Shown: positions 35,383-43,844 of the stretch, piece by piece
Layout: every line of letters starts with the position of its first letter
Position numbering within the stretch: the stretch's first letter is position 1
From: Kribbella sandramycini
GTDB taxonomy: Bacteria > Actinomycetota > Actinomycetes > Propionibacteriales > Kribbellaceae
Assembly (NCBI RefSeq): GCF_013131805.1
Contig: NZ_JABJRC010000003.1
Coordinates: 372,001-436,000, forward strand
Direction: 5' to 3'
DNA length: 64,000 nucleotides
Program-made: the position numbers and the translations under genes
The notes under the pieces: model-generated
What the model was told of the DNA's origin: nothing
The model's database searches: none
What the model saw: only the letters and a program-made list of their open reading frames with translations

Positions 35383-35539
35383 GAGCCCCCCTGGGCAGGT
35401 CGCGATCAGTGGACGAAGTGGTAACCGTCGGTCACGGTTGTTGATCCGTCCCCCACACGGTGATAGGTGTAGCACGGCCGAACGGTTCTGCAAGGTAGCC
35501 GCTCACCGGCCGCGCCCTGTCGTGGCGCCCTTGATCGAG

Positions 35540-35583
35540 CCGTCCCCGACCCTGCTGGTCACGGACGGTGAGGAGACCGTTCC
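35540..35583 (+). promoter_or_regulatory. Mutually exclusive hairpins over the STAS gene ribosome binding site
   Basis: CCGTCC (35540-35545) can pair with GGACGG (35563-35568), with an inner GACC/GGTC stem. The same GGACGG can instead pair with ACCG-T-TCC downstream (35576-35583), making a 7-bp stem with a six-base loop GAGGAG that is the Shine-Dalgarno sequence for 35587. The two folds cannot coexist. Confidence 0.45.
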
Positions 35584-35586
35584 GTC

Positions 35587-36000
35587 ATGATCGACGACGA
35601 CGACCTGACCATCCGGACCGCCGAAGCGGCCGACCATCTGTTGCTCACCGTGATCGGCGACCTCGATCTCGAGAACGCCCCGGCGATGACAGCCGCGCTC
35701 AAGGATGCGATCGGCGTCCGGCCGGTGATCCTGGACCTCACCGGCGTCGACTTCATGGATTCCAGCGGGCTCGGCGTCCTCGTCGGCGCCCACAAGGAGG
35801 CCGCGGCGCACGGTGCCGCCCTGCTGCTGGCCGCGCCCGGGCCGCGGCTGCAGAAGATCTTCAAGATCACCAAGCTGCACAAGGTGTTCGCGGTGTACGA
35901 GTCCGTGCCCGCCGCGGTCGCCGCCCTCGGCCAGCCGTTGCAGGTCGAGGCCGCGCCGCCCGAATCCGTCGTACCGGGCTTCGATGCGGCCGGCCCGTGA
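35587..36000 (+). CDS. STAS-domain anti-sigma factor antagonist
   Basis: 137 residues of the SpoIIAA/RsbV type. The phosphorylation site is S60 in DFMDSSGLG. In partner switching, a kinase phosphorylates this serine and a SpoIIE/PP2C phosphatase removes it, freeing a sigma factor from its anti-sigma. The following gene encodes such a phosphatase with a 4-base overlap. No anti-sigma kinase gene is in the window. The C-terminal tail (about 115-137) is proline-rich. Confidence 0.9.
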   Translation: MIDDDDLTIRTAEAADHLLLTVIGDLDLENAPAMTAALKDAIGVRPVILDLTGVDFMDSSGLGVLVGAHKEAAAHGAALLLAAPGPRLQKIFKITKLHKVFAVYESVPAAVAALGQPLQVEAAPPESVVPGFDAAGP

Positions 36001-37292
36001 CCGGGCTGGAGCCCGCCGAGCTCGGCGCGTACGCCGTTGACGAGGCCGGCCGGATCGACGATCGGCCGGGACTGCACGAAGAGATCGGGCTGGCGATGGC
36101 GGGATCACTGAACGTCCGCCGCTCGGTCCTCCAACTGCTGGACCGGCTGTGCCCCGAGTTCGCGGACTGGGCCGTGGTGGCACTGACCAATCCGCGGACC
36201 GGCGGCGTCCAGCTGTACGGCGGCGTCGACGTCACCTCGGTGGTGAAGGTGTCTCGCCGCGCCTTGGCCGGGCAGGCGCTCGAACGGGTGCTGGCCACGG
36301 GTCGGTCCGAGCTGCTGCATGTTTCGTCCGACGACCTCGGCGACGGGCTGACCGGCCTCATCCCGCACCAGGCGCTGCGCGATCAGGCGGCGGCCTTGCG
36401 ACCGGCCGACGTCCTCGGCACCGGCCTGACCGCTCGCGGCACGGTGGTCGGCGCGCTGATCACCGTGCGCGGCCAGGGCCGCGGGTTCGGGGCCGCAGAC
36501 ACTGAGCTGGCCGAGCAGATCGCGGCGCGCGCGTCGTTGGCGCTCGATTCGGCTCGGCTGTACGAGCAGCGCAGCCAGATCGCGAACGCGCTGCAGAACA
36601 GCCTCCTCCCGCCGGAGCTGCCGACTGTGCCGGGTCTCGATCTCGGGGCGCGTTACCGGCCGGCACTCGAGCAGCTCGATATCGGCGGCGACTTCTACGA
36701 CCTGTTCCAGCGCGACGGTGAATGGCTGGTCGCGCTCGGTGATGTGGCCGGCAAGGGCGTCGAAGCGGCCGTGCTGACCGGCCGGGCACGTCAGAGCCTG
36801 CGGACCGCGGCGCACTTCGTCACCGACCCCGGAGCCTTGCTGGCTGCGCTCAACGCCGTGTTCACCGACGACATCTCGCACCGCTTCGTCACGATGATCT
36901 GCCTGCGCGTCCGTCCACAGCCCGATGGCGGGTTGCTCGTCGATGTCGCCGTCGCGGGCCACGCGCCGCCGCTGGTCGCGCGGGCGGGCGGCGACGTCGA
37001 GGAGGTCGCGTGTGACGGCGCCGTACTCGGAGTCGTGCCGGTGGCGGAGTATCCGGTGACCACCGTTCGGCTCGCTCCCGGCGACCAGATCGTCCTGTTC
37101 ACGGACGGCATCGAGGAAGCGCGCGGTGAGAGCGGCTTCTACGGTCAGGAACGCCTGCTCGAACTGCTTGGCCGGTACGCCGGCGCCGGCGCGGATGTCA
37201 CCTGCGCAGCGATCGAGCAGGACGTGCTGGAGCATTTGGACGGCCGCGCCCACGACGACATCGCCGTCCTCGCGCTGGGCTGCACCGGGTGA
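35997..37292 (+). CDS. GAF-SpoIIE (PP2C-type) serine phosphatase
   Basis: 431 residues. A GAF sensor (about 20-185) leads through a coiled segment to a SpoIIE phosphatase with GGDFYDLF, GDVAGKGVEAA, GHAPPLV, FTDGIEEAR and HDDIAVLAL, all metal-binding acids intact. It should dephosphorylate the STAS protein encoded just upstream. Starts at GTG 35997 (GTGA overlap) and is followed, again with GTGA overlap, by the B12-binding protein gene. Confidence 0.9.
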   Translation: MTGLEPAELGAYAVDEAGRIDDRPGLHEEIGLAMAGSLNVRRSVLQLLDRLCPEFADWAVVALTNPRTGGVQLYGGVDVTSVVKVSRRALAGQALERVLATGRSELLHVSSDDLGDGLTGLIPHQALRDQAAALRPADVLGTGLTARGTVVGALITVRGQGRGFGAADTELAEQIAARASLALDSARLYEQRSQIANALQNSLLPPELPTVPGLDLGARYRPALEQLDIGGDFYDLFQRDGEWLVALGDVAGKGVEAAVLTGRARQSLRTAAHFVTDPGALLAALNAVFTDDISHRFVTMICLRVRPQPDGGLLVDVAVAGHAPPLVARAGGDVEEVACDGAVLGVVPVAEYPVTTVRLAPGDQIVLFTDGIEEARGESGFYGQERLLELLGRYAGAGADVTCAAIEQDVLEHLDGRAHDDIAVLALGCTG

Positions 37293-38302
37293 TCGCCGAT
37301 CTGACACCGACGCTGACCCGTTTCGAGCATGCGGTGGCCGAGATCGACGTCACCTCCGCGCTCGCCGTGGTGGACGAGGCGCTCGCGTCCGGAGCGGACC
37401 CGATCGCGCTGCTGACCGAGGTGATCGGCGCCGCGCAGCGTGCCGTCGGCGACCGCTGGCAGCGCGGCGAGTGGTCGGTGGCCGAGGAGCACGCCGCGAC
37501 CGCCGTCGCGACCGCGGCCACCGAGACCATCACCCGGGAGGTACGCCGGGGGCCGGTCACTCGCGGCCGGGTCGTCGTCGCCTGCGCCGAGCGGGAGTGG
37601 CACGCCCTCCCGGCGATGATCATCGACTGCGCGCTGCGCTCGGACGGCTGGGACACCACGCTGCTCGGCGCGTCCACGCCGGCGCTCCGGCTCAATCAGT
37701 ACCTGCAGGATCTCGGCCCGGACGCGCTTGCCGTCAGCTGCTCGATGCTCGGCTCGATTCCGACGGCGCGCCGCTTCGTCGAGGCGTCCACCGCGGCCGG
37801 CATCCCGATCCTCGTCGGCGGACCGGCGTTCGGCTCGGACGATCTGCGCGCCCGTACCCTCGGCGCCACCGGCTGGGCCGCCGATGCGACCGGCGCGATC
37901 ACCGCGATGCGCGAGTTGCCGGCCGTCGTCCAGCCCGCTCAGCCGTTGGCCGACGGGCCGGTCGAAGAACAGGCCGCGCTGGAGCTCAATCACGGCGAGC
38001 TGGTGGCGACTCTGACCAGCCGCTGGCCGCGGCCCGACCGGGCGGGGTCGCCCGAGCTCGATCCGGCGCTGGCGAAGGATGCCGTCGAGCTGATCCTGCA
38101 CGCGCTCTGGGCGGCCTTGCTCACGGCCGATCCGCGCGCGATCACCGAGACGGCCTGGTGGATCCGCGCCCTGCTCGAACACCGCGACGCCCCGGTCGCG
38201 CTCGTGGCGACCCTGCACCAGGAGGTCGCCGGGGCGATCCGCGACTATCCGCTGGCCGCGACGCTGCTCGACGACTCGTGGCCGTCGGCGGAGAGGTTGT
38301 AG
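37289..38302 (+). CDS. B12-binding protein with CarH-type photoreceptor motif
   Basis: 337 residues. An N-terminal helical cap (about 1-85) carries W57-x9-E67-H68, the exact spacing of the W-x9-EH motif of adenosylcobalamin photoreceptors (CarH/LitR). A Rossmann B12 domain follows (about 90-205) with E103-x-H105 as the lower axial ligand motif, S152-M-L154 and GG177-178. There is no DNA-binding domain; the C-terminal 120 residues are helical and unrecognised. The residue after W57 is Gln, not the His that forms the light-state bond in Thermus CarH. Coupled to the SpoIIE and STAS genes, it is probably the sensor of a partner-switching module. Confidence 0.82.
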   Translation: MIADLTPTLTRFEHAVAEIDVTSALAVVDEALASGADPIALLTEVIGAAQRAVGDRWQRGEWSVAEEHAATAVATAATETITREVRRGPVTRGRVVVACAEREWHALPAMIIDCALRSDGWDTTLLGASTPALRLNQYLQDLGPDALAVSCSMLGSIPTARRFVEASTAAGIPILVGGPAFGSDDLRARTLGATGWAADATGAITAMRELPAVVQPAQPLADGPVEEQAALELNHGELVATLTSRWPRPDRAGSPELDPALAKDAVELILHALWAALLTADPRAITETAWWIRALLEHRDAPVALVATLHQEVAGAIRDYPLAATLLDDSWPSAERL

Positions 38303-39129
38303 GTCTCGGTCGCGGTGGTCGCGAAGACGGCTGAGCGCTCGGCCGGGGTCAGGTGGGCGGTCAGGGCCTCGGCGGCTTCGACGACGCCGGCGTAGGGAGC
38401 GGCGAGCAGGCAGACGGGCCAGTCGGAGCCGAACATCACTCGCTCCGGCGTGAAGGCTTCGAGGACGGTGTCGGCGTACGGCTTGAGGTCGGCGACGGTC
38501 CAGCTCGACCAATCGGCCTCGGTGACCAGGCCGGAGAGTTTGCAGGTCGTGTTGGGCAGGGCCGCGAGCTCGCGGAGCTGGGTCGCCCACGGGTCGAGCG
38601 GGCCGCCGACGACCGGTTTGGAGATGTGGTCGACGACGAAGGTGAGTTGGGGGAGCGCCTTGACCGCCTGGATCGCGGCGGGCAGGTGCGGAGTCTTGGT
38701 CAGGAGGTCATAGCCGAGGCCGGCATCGGCGACGGCGGCAAGGCCGCGCTGGACGTCGGGACGCAGCAGCCAATCGACGTCGGGCTCGTCGTGGACCTGG
38801 TGGCGGATGGCCTTCAGGTAGCCGCCGTCCGGCCGGGCCTGCAGCTCGGCCAGGACGTCGGCGACATCGGGCGCGGTCAGATCGACCCAGCCGACCACAC
38901 CGGCGACCAGATCGTTGCTTGCGGCAACTTCGAGGAACTCGCGGGTCTCGGCGAGGACGCCGACCGTCTGGACGAGCACGGTCGCGGTGACCTCGGCCGC
39001 GGCCGCGATTGGCGCCAGGTCGTCGATCCCGAAGCTCCGCCGGATCGGGGCGAACTCGTCGCCGACCATCCAGGTCTGGTCGCGAACGCTCAGATCCCAG
39101 ACGTGGTGGTGCGCGTCGACTCTGCTCAT
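38245..39129 (-). CDS. Amidohydrolase-2 family lactonase (L-fuconolactonase-like)
   Basis: 294 residues, TIM-barrel metal-dependent hydrolase. N-terminal DAHHHVWDL, then VVDHISKP and the C-terminal MFGSDWPVC are the hallmarks of the fuconolactonase group, which opens aldonolactones to the acid. It sits in a sugar operon with a dehydratase and an FAH hydrolase. ATG 39129 overlaps the ATPase gene stop. The last 15 or so residues extend beyond the usual end of the family and run 58 bases into the opposite-strand B12 gene. Confidence 0.83.
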   Translation of the reverse strand: MSRVDAHHHVWDLSVRDQTWMVGDEFAPIRRSFGIDDLAPIAAAAEVTATVLVQTVGVLAETREFLEVAASNDLVAGVVGWVDLTAPDVADVLAELQARPDGGYLKAIRHQVHDEPDVDWLLRPDVQRGLAAVADAGLGYDLLTKTPHLPAAIQAVKALPQLTFVVDHISKPVVGGPLDPWATQLRELAALPNTTCKLSGLVTEADWSSWTVADLKPYADTVLEAFTPERVMFGSDWPVCLLAAPYAGVVEAAEALTAHLTPAERSAVFATTATETYNLSADGHESSSSVAASG

Positions 39130-40643
39130 GCCGCTGTGGTCCCTTCGGCGTGGATGAGGCGGATGACCTGCTGGCTCATCTGGTCGTAGTCGTGGTTGTT
39201 CGGCAACTCGCCGCGGATCCGGTGGTCGCGCATCACCACGACGCGGTCGGCCAGCGTGATCATCTCCGGCAGGTCGGAGGTGATCAGCAGGATCGCCAGC
39301 CCGTTGGCGGCAAGATCCCAGATCAAAGTGTGGAAGGCGTCCTTGGTGCGGACGTCGATCCCGACCGTCGGCTCGTCGATGATCAGGATCTCGGTCTGGG
39401 CGGCGAGCCACTTGGCCAGCGAGATCTTCTGCTGATTACCGCCGGAGAGCGTGCCGGCCAGTTGGGACGGCGAAGCGATCCGGATGCCCAGCTGTTCGAC
39501 GTACGACGTCACCATCGCCGTCTCCACCTTGGCGGGCACGTACCCCAGGACCTTGCGCAGCCGGTCCCAGATGGTGACGGCGATGTTGCGGGTGATCGGC
39601 TGCTCGAGGAAGACGCCCTCCTCCTTGCGGTTCTCGGTGACGTAACCGATCTTGTGATTGCGCAGGGCATCGCGGACGGTGCGGATCTTGACCGCCTCGC
39701 CGCGCACCCGCACCTCACCGGCGGTGATCCGGTCGAGCCCGAGCAGCGCCTTCGCGAGCTCGCTGCGGCCGGCGCCGACGAGCCCGTAGAGCCCGACGAT
39801 CTCGCCCGGCCGGACGCTGAGATCGACGTCCGCGTGACCGGACGCCGTCCCGACACCGCGCAGCTCCAGGATCGGGGGGACCGCGGTGTCGACCGCGCGC
39901 TCGGGCAGGCTGAGCGCCTCATGGACCCGGCCGACCATCAGGTCGACGACCTCGTCCCGGGTCAGGTCGGCGAGGGCGCCGCCGGACAGCACGGAGGCGC
40001 CGTCCCGCAGCACGGTCACGGTGTCACAGATCTGGAAGACCTCCTCCAGCTTGTGACTGACGAACAGGATCGCGCGGCCGTCGTCCTTCAGTTTCTCGAC
40101 GACGCGGAACAGCAGCGCCGCTTCGTTCGGGGTGATGGACGCCGTCGGCTCATCGAGCAGCAGCACACGACTCTCGACCGACAGCGCCTTCGCGATCTCG
40201 ACCAGCTGGGCCTGGGCGACGGACAGCTCGGTGACCGGTTGGTCCGGATCGATGTCGAGCTCGAGCTCGGCCAGCCAGCGGGCCGCCTCGGAGCGGATCG
40301 CGGCCCGGTCGACCAGGCCGCGGGAGGTCGGCAGCTTCTGGAGCAGGATGTTCTCCCCGACCGTGAAGCCGGGGATCAGGTTCCGCTCCTGGTGGACGAC
40401 GCCGATGCCGGCCGCGGCCGACTCGTGGGGCGAGCCGAACGACATCTCCCGCCCGTCCATCAGCAGGCGACCGCCGTCGGGCCGGTAGAGGCCGGTGATC
40501 ACCTTGATCAGCGTCGACTTGCCGGCGCCGTTCTCGCCGAGCAGCGCGTGCACGGAGCCGGCCTCCAGCGTGAGCGTGACGCCGTCGAGCGCACGGACGC
40601 CGGGGAACACCTTGACGATCTCGGATGCCTCGAACAACGTCAT
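39126..40643 (-). CDS. Sugar ABC transporter ATPase (RbsA/MglA type)
   Basis: 505 residues with two ABC domains. The first has GENGAGKST, ELSVAQAQLVEIAKAL and LLLDEP; the second has the typical degenerate Walker A (LVGAGRSE), TLSGGNQQKISLAKWL and LIIDEP. This duplicated design is that of CUT2 monosaccharide importers. It works with the two permeases and the binding protein encoded upstream; all boundaries overlap by 4 bases. Confidence 0.92.
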   Translation of the reverse strand: MTLFEASEIVKVFPGVRALDGVTLTLEAGSVHALLGENGAGKSTLIKVITGLYRPDGGRLLMDGREMSFGSPHESAAAGIGVVHQERNLIPGFTVGENILLQKLPTSRGLVDRAAIRSEAARWLAELELDIDPDQPVTELSVAQAQLVEIAKALSVESRVLLLDEPTASITPNEAALLFRVVEKLKDDGRAILFVSHKLEEVFQICDTVTVLRDGASVLSGGALADLTRDEVVDLMVGRVHEALSLPERAVDTAVPPILELRGVGTASGHADVDLSVRPGEIVGLYGLVGAGRSELAKALLGLDRITAGEVRVRGEAVKIRTVRDALRNHKIGYVTENRKEEGVFLEQPITRNIAVTIWDRLRKVLGYVPAKVETAMVTSYVEQLGIRIASPSQLAGTLSGGNQQKISLAKWLAAQTEILIIDEPTVGIDVRTKDAFHTLIWDLAANGLAILLITSDLPEMITLADRVVVMRDHRIRGELPNNHDYDQMSQQVIRLIHAEGTTAA

Positions 40644-41635
40644 GACACACCTCCGGCCACAGCCGCGTCGGGTGCTTTCACCACGGCGCGGCGCTCCTGA
40701 CGACGGGCCCGCACCTGGCCGAGGACGACGGAGCCGAGCACGACCGCGCCGACCACGAAGTTCACCCAGGAGGGCTCGAGGGAGAACTCGGCCCGCGCGG
40801 TGTCGACGAACCGGACGATGAACGCGGCCAGCACGGTGCCGAGGACGACCGCCGAACCGCCGGTGAGCAACGCGCCGCCGATGATCGGCGCCGCGAACGA
40901 GGGCAGCAGCCAGTCGCCGCCGATGCTCTTGTTCACCCCGGGGGACGACGCTACCGTCAGGATCGCGGCGACGCCGAGGATCGCGCCGGACAGCGCATGC
41001 GCGACGATCACCGAGCGGTCGTTGGAGATCCCGGACAGCCGGGCCGCGATCGGGTTGCCGCCGGAGGCGAGCAGCTGACGGCCGGGGACGGTCCGTTTCA
41101 GCAGCAGCGCGAGCAGGGCGGCGACGATCAGCGCGACCACGAAGATCCAGGGGACGACGCCGAACAGCGCGGCGGAGCCGAACGTCTTCAGACCTTGCGG
41201 GTAGGCGTCGACCGTGCGCGTGCCGACCAGGCGGTACTGGACGCCGAGCAGGATCGTCATCGTGGCCAGCGTGACGATGAACCCGTTGATCCGGGTCAGC
41301 ACCACGAGAACCCCGTTCAACAGCCCGGCCGCGCCGGCCAGCAGGAAGCCGATCAGCAACGCGAGCGGCACCGGGACGCCGTGGTCGGCCATCAACACGC
41401 CCATCGCGGCCGCCGCGAACCCGCCGATCGCGCCCACCGCGAGGTTCAGCTGACCCACCGCGAGCACCACCATCTGCGCCAGCCCGATCAGCACCGGCAC
41501 CGCCAGGAACTGCAGCAGCACCCGAATCGAGTTCGCCGCCAGCAGGTCACCCCCGGAAGCAATCACCAGCCCCACGAAGAACACGAGCCCGATCACCAGC
41601 AACGTCATCTCGGTAGACCGAACAAACCGCTTCAT
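40640..41635 (-). CDS. Sugar ABC transporter permease (RbsC type)
   Basis: 331 residues, eight to ten membrane helices, of the BPD_transp_2 family. It is one of two different permease subunits in this operon, a heterodimer as in some rhamnose and autoinducer-type importers. Confidence 0.88.
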   Translation of the reverse strand: MKRFVRSTEMTLLVIGLVFFVGLVIASGGDLLAANSIRVLLQFLAVPVLIGLAQMVVLAVGQLNLAVGAIGGFAAAAMGVLMADHGVPVPLALLIGFLLAGAAGLLNGVLVVLTRINGFIVTLATMTILLGVQYRLVGTRTVDAYPQGLKTFGSAALFGVVPWIFVVALIVAALLALLLKRTVPGRQLLASGGNPIAARLSGISNDRSVIVAHALSGAILGVAAILTVASSPGVNKSIGGDWLLPSFAAPIIGGALLTGGSAVVLGTVLAAFIVRFVDTARAEFSLEPSWVNFVVGAVVLGSVVLGQVRARRQERRAVVKAPDAAVAGGVS

Positions 41636-42759
41636 CGCTCCCCCTCCTGAGAACCCGCCGCCTTCGGCGGCGGAGGTGGAGAGGAGGAGGCAACGGCTTG
41701 GCGGTCGGAGAGGAGGGTTCGGATGCGGTCGGTGGAGAGAGCCGCCAGGAGGATGAGGCCCAGGTAGATGTTGAGGCTTTCGAGGCCGACGCCCAGCAGG
41801 TCCAGGCCTTTGCGGATGACGGTGGTCAGGGCGGTGCCGAGGAGGGTGCCCCAGATGGAGACGAAGCCGCCGGCCAGCAGGGTGCCGCCAAGGATGGGGC
41901 CGAGGAAGGAGGGGAGCATGAACTCTTCGCCGATGGTGGCTTTGATGGAGCCGGTGGAGACGGCGAGCATGAAGCCGGCCAGGGCGGCCAGGCAGCCGGA
42001 CATGGCGTGGGCGATGATGACGCGGCGCGCGGTGGGGATCCCGGAGAGCTCGGCGGCGCGGACGGACGAGCCGGTCATCAGGAGTTCACGGCCGAGCCGG
42101 GTGCGGGCGTAGATCCAGCCGACGACGGCCATCGCGATGACCGCGAAGATCGCCAGCTGCGGGACGGCGGGTGAGCCGCACACGTTGCCGATACAGACAT
42201 CGGCGAGCGAGAAGTTCCGCAGCTCGCGCATCCCCGGTGGTTTCGTCACGAAGGCCGCGTTCTCCGTCAGTGACGTGTAGACGAGCGGGATCATCCCGAG
42301 TAGCAAGAAGTCCAGCGCCAGCGTCACGACGAACGAGTTGACGCCGGTCCGGGCGATCACCCAGCCGGCCAGCGCGCCGATCGCCGTCCCGGCCACCAGC
42401 CCCACCAGGAGGCCGGAGTACAGGGTGAAATGCCACAGGTCGTAGGAGATGCCGGTGATCATCATCGAGAACGCCGCCATCCGGCCGACGGCGAGGTTCA
42501 TGTGGCCGATCGACAGCACACACAGCTGCGCGAGCCCGACCACGGTGAACATCGCGATATCCCGCAGCAGCGGGAACACCACGAGCTGCTGGTTGAAGAA
42601 CGCCGGCCGCAGTACGCCGAACAGCGCCGACAGCAGCACCACCAGGAGCAACAGCCCGACGCGCTGGTTCGCCCACCACGGCGTACCCCTGGGCGGCTTC
42701 TCGACCGGTGTGTCCTCGCGCAGCGCCTCGGTCGCCGTCGACGAGACCGGCGCGCTCAT
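41632..42759 (-). CDS. Sugar ABC transporter permease (RbsC type)
   Basis: 375 residues, BPD_transp_2 family, longer than its partner through an N-terminal polar tail and a loop with two cysteines (CIGNVCG) between membrane segments. Forms the channel with the neighbouring permease. Its coding start overlaps the dehydratase gene stop by 4 bases. Confidence 0.88.
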   Translation of the reverse strand: MSAPVSSTATEALREDTPVEKPPRGTPWWANQRVGLLLLVVLLSALFGVLRPAFFNQQLVVFPLLRDIAMFTVVGLAQLCVLSIGHMNLAVGRMAAFSMMITGISYDLWHFTLYSGLLVGLVAGTAIGALAGWVIARTGVNSFVVTLALDFLLLGMIPLVYTSLTENAAFVTKPPGMRELRNFSLADVCIGNVCGSPAVPQLAIFAVIAMAVVGWIYARTRLGRELLMTGSSVRAAELSGIPTARRVIIAHAMSGCLAALAGFMLAVSTGSIKATIGEEFMLPSFLGPILGGTLLAGGFVSIWGTLLGTALTTVIRKGLDLLGVGLESLNIYLGLILLAALSTDRIRTLLSDRQAVASSSPPPPPKAAGSQEGER

Positions 42760-43844
42760 GAGACCCGCCGATCGTCGATGGCGTCCGGATCCCAGTCGAT
42801 GCCCAGCCCCGGCGTATCCGGCGCTACTGCATGACCGTCGGCGATCTCCATCTCAGAACGGGTGATGGCGCGCAGCTGGGGGATGTGCTCGACGTACCGC
42901 CCGTTCGGCACCGCAGCGGTCAGGCTGACATGCAGCTCCATCAGGAAGTGCGGACAGACCTCCAGATTGAACGACTCGGCCAAATGCGCGACCTTGAGCC
43001 ACGGAGTGATGCCACCGACCCGCGCGACGTCCACCTGCACAATCCCTGCGCCGCCGGCCGCGACGTACTCGCGGAACTGCGACACCGAGTACAGCGACTC
43101 ACCCACCGCGATCGGGATCGAGGTGGACTCTGCCAACCGCACATGCCCGGTCACGTCGTCCGCGGGCAGCGGCTCTTCGAACCAGGACAGGTCGACCGCC
43201 TCGAAGGCGGCCGCCCGGCGCTTCGCCTCGGCGTACGTCATCGACTGGTTGGCGTCGACCATGATGTCGAGCGACGGACCGACGGCGTCCCGTACGGCGC
43301 GCAGCCGGTCCACATCCTCGTGGACGCGCGGTTTGCCGACCTTGAGCTTCACTCCGGGCCAGCCAGCCTTCTGGGAGGCCAGTGCGCCCGCAACGAGCTC
43401 GTCGGTGGTCAGATGCAGCCAACCGCCTTCAGTGTCGTACAGCGGCACCTCGCGCCGGTGACCACCAGCAAGCCGCCACAACGGCTCACCGGCCCGCAGA
43501 CACCGCAGATCCCACAGAGCGGTGTCCACTGCGGCCAGCGCGAGCGAGGTGATCGCACCGACTGTGGTGGCGTGGGTCGACCAGAAGAGGTCCGACCACG
43601 CGGCCTCGACGTTCCGAGCGTCCACTCCGAGCAGCCTGGGCAACAGGTTGTCCCGCAGCAACGCCAGTACGGCGGTGCCACCGGTGCCGATCGTGTACGA
43701 GTAGCCCAGCCCGGTGAGCCCGTCAGCCGTCTCCAGCGCGACGAAGATGGTCTCCTGCTTGAGGAACGACTGCACGGCGTCCGTACGGACCGTTTCGACC
43801 TCCAGGTCGACCAGGTACGCCTCCGCCCGCGTGATTGCGCTCAC
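42756..43844 (-). CDS. Mandelate racemase/muconate-lactonising-type acid-sugar dehydratase
   Basis: 362 residues of the enolase superfamily. K in KLKVGK, metal ligands in VDANQ, FEEPLPADD and AVGESLYS, and the histidine in VCPHFLMELHV fit the mandelate-racemase group, most of whose members dehydrate acid sugars. In this operon an L-fuconate or L-rhamnonate dehydratase role is plausible; known L-fuconate dehydratases are longer (over 400 residues). GTG 43844 overlaps the binding-protein stop; longer frames upstream are antisense-like. Confidence 0.82.
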   Translation of the reverse strand: MSAITRAEAYLVDLEVETVRTDAVQSFLKQETIFVALETADGLTGLGYSYTIGTGGTAVLALLRDNLLPRLLGVDARNVEAAWSDLFWSTHATTVGAITSLALAAVDTALWDLRCLRAGEPLWRLAGGHRREVPLYDTEGGWLHLTTDELVAGALASQKAGWPGVKLKVGKPRVHEDVDRLRAVRDAVGPSLDIMVDANQSMTYAEAKRRAAAFEAVDLSWFEEPLPADDVTGHVRLAESTSIPIAVGESLYSVSQFREYVAAGGAGIVQVDVARVGGITPWLKVAHLAESFNLEVCPHFLMELHVSLTAAVPNGRYVEHIPQLRAITRSEMEIADGHAVAPDTPGLGIDWDPDAIDDRRVS

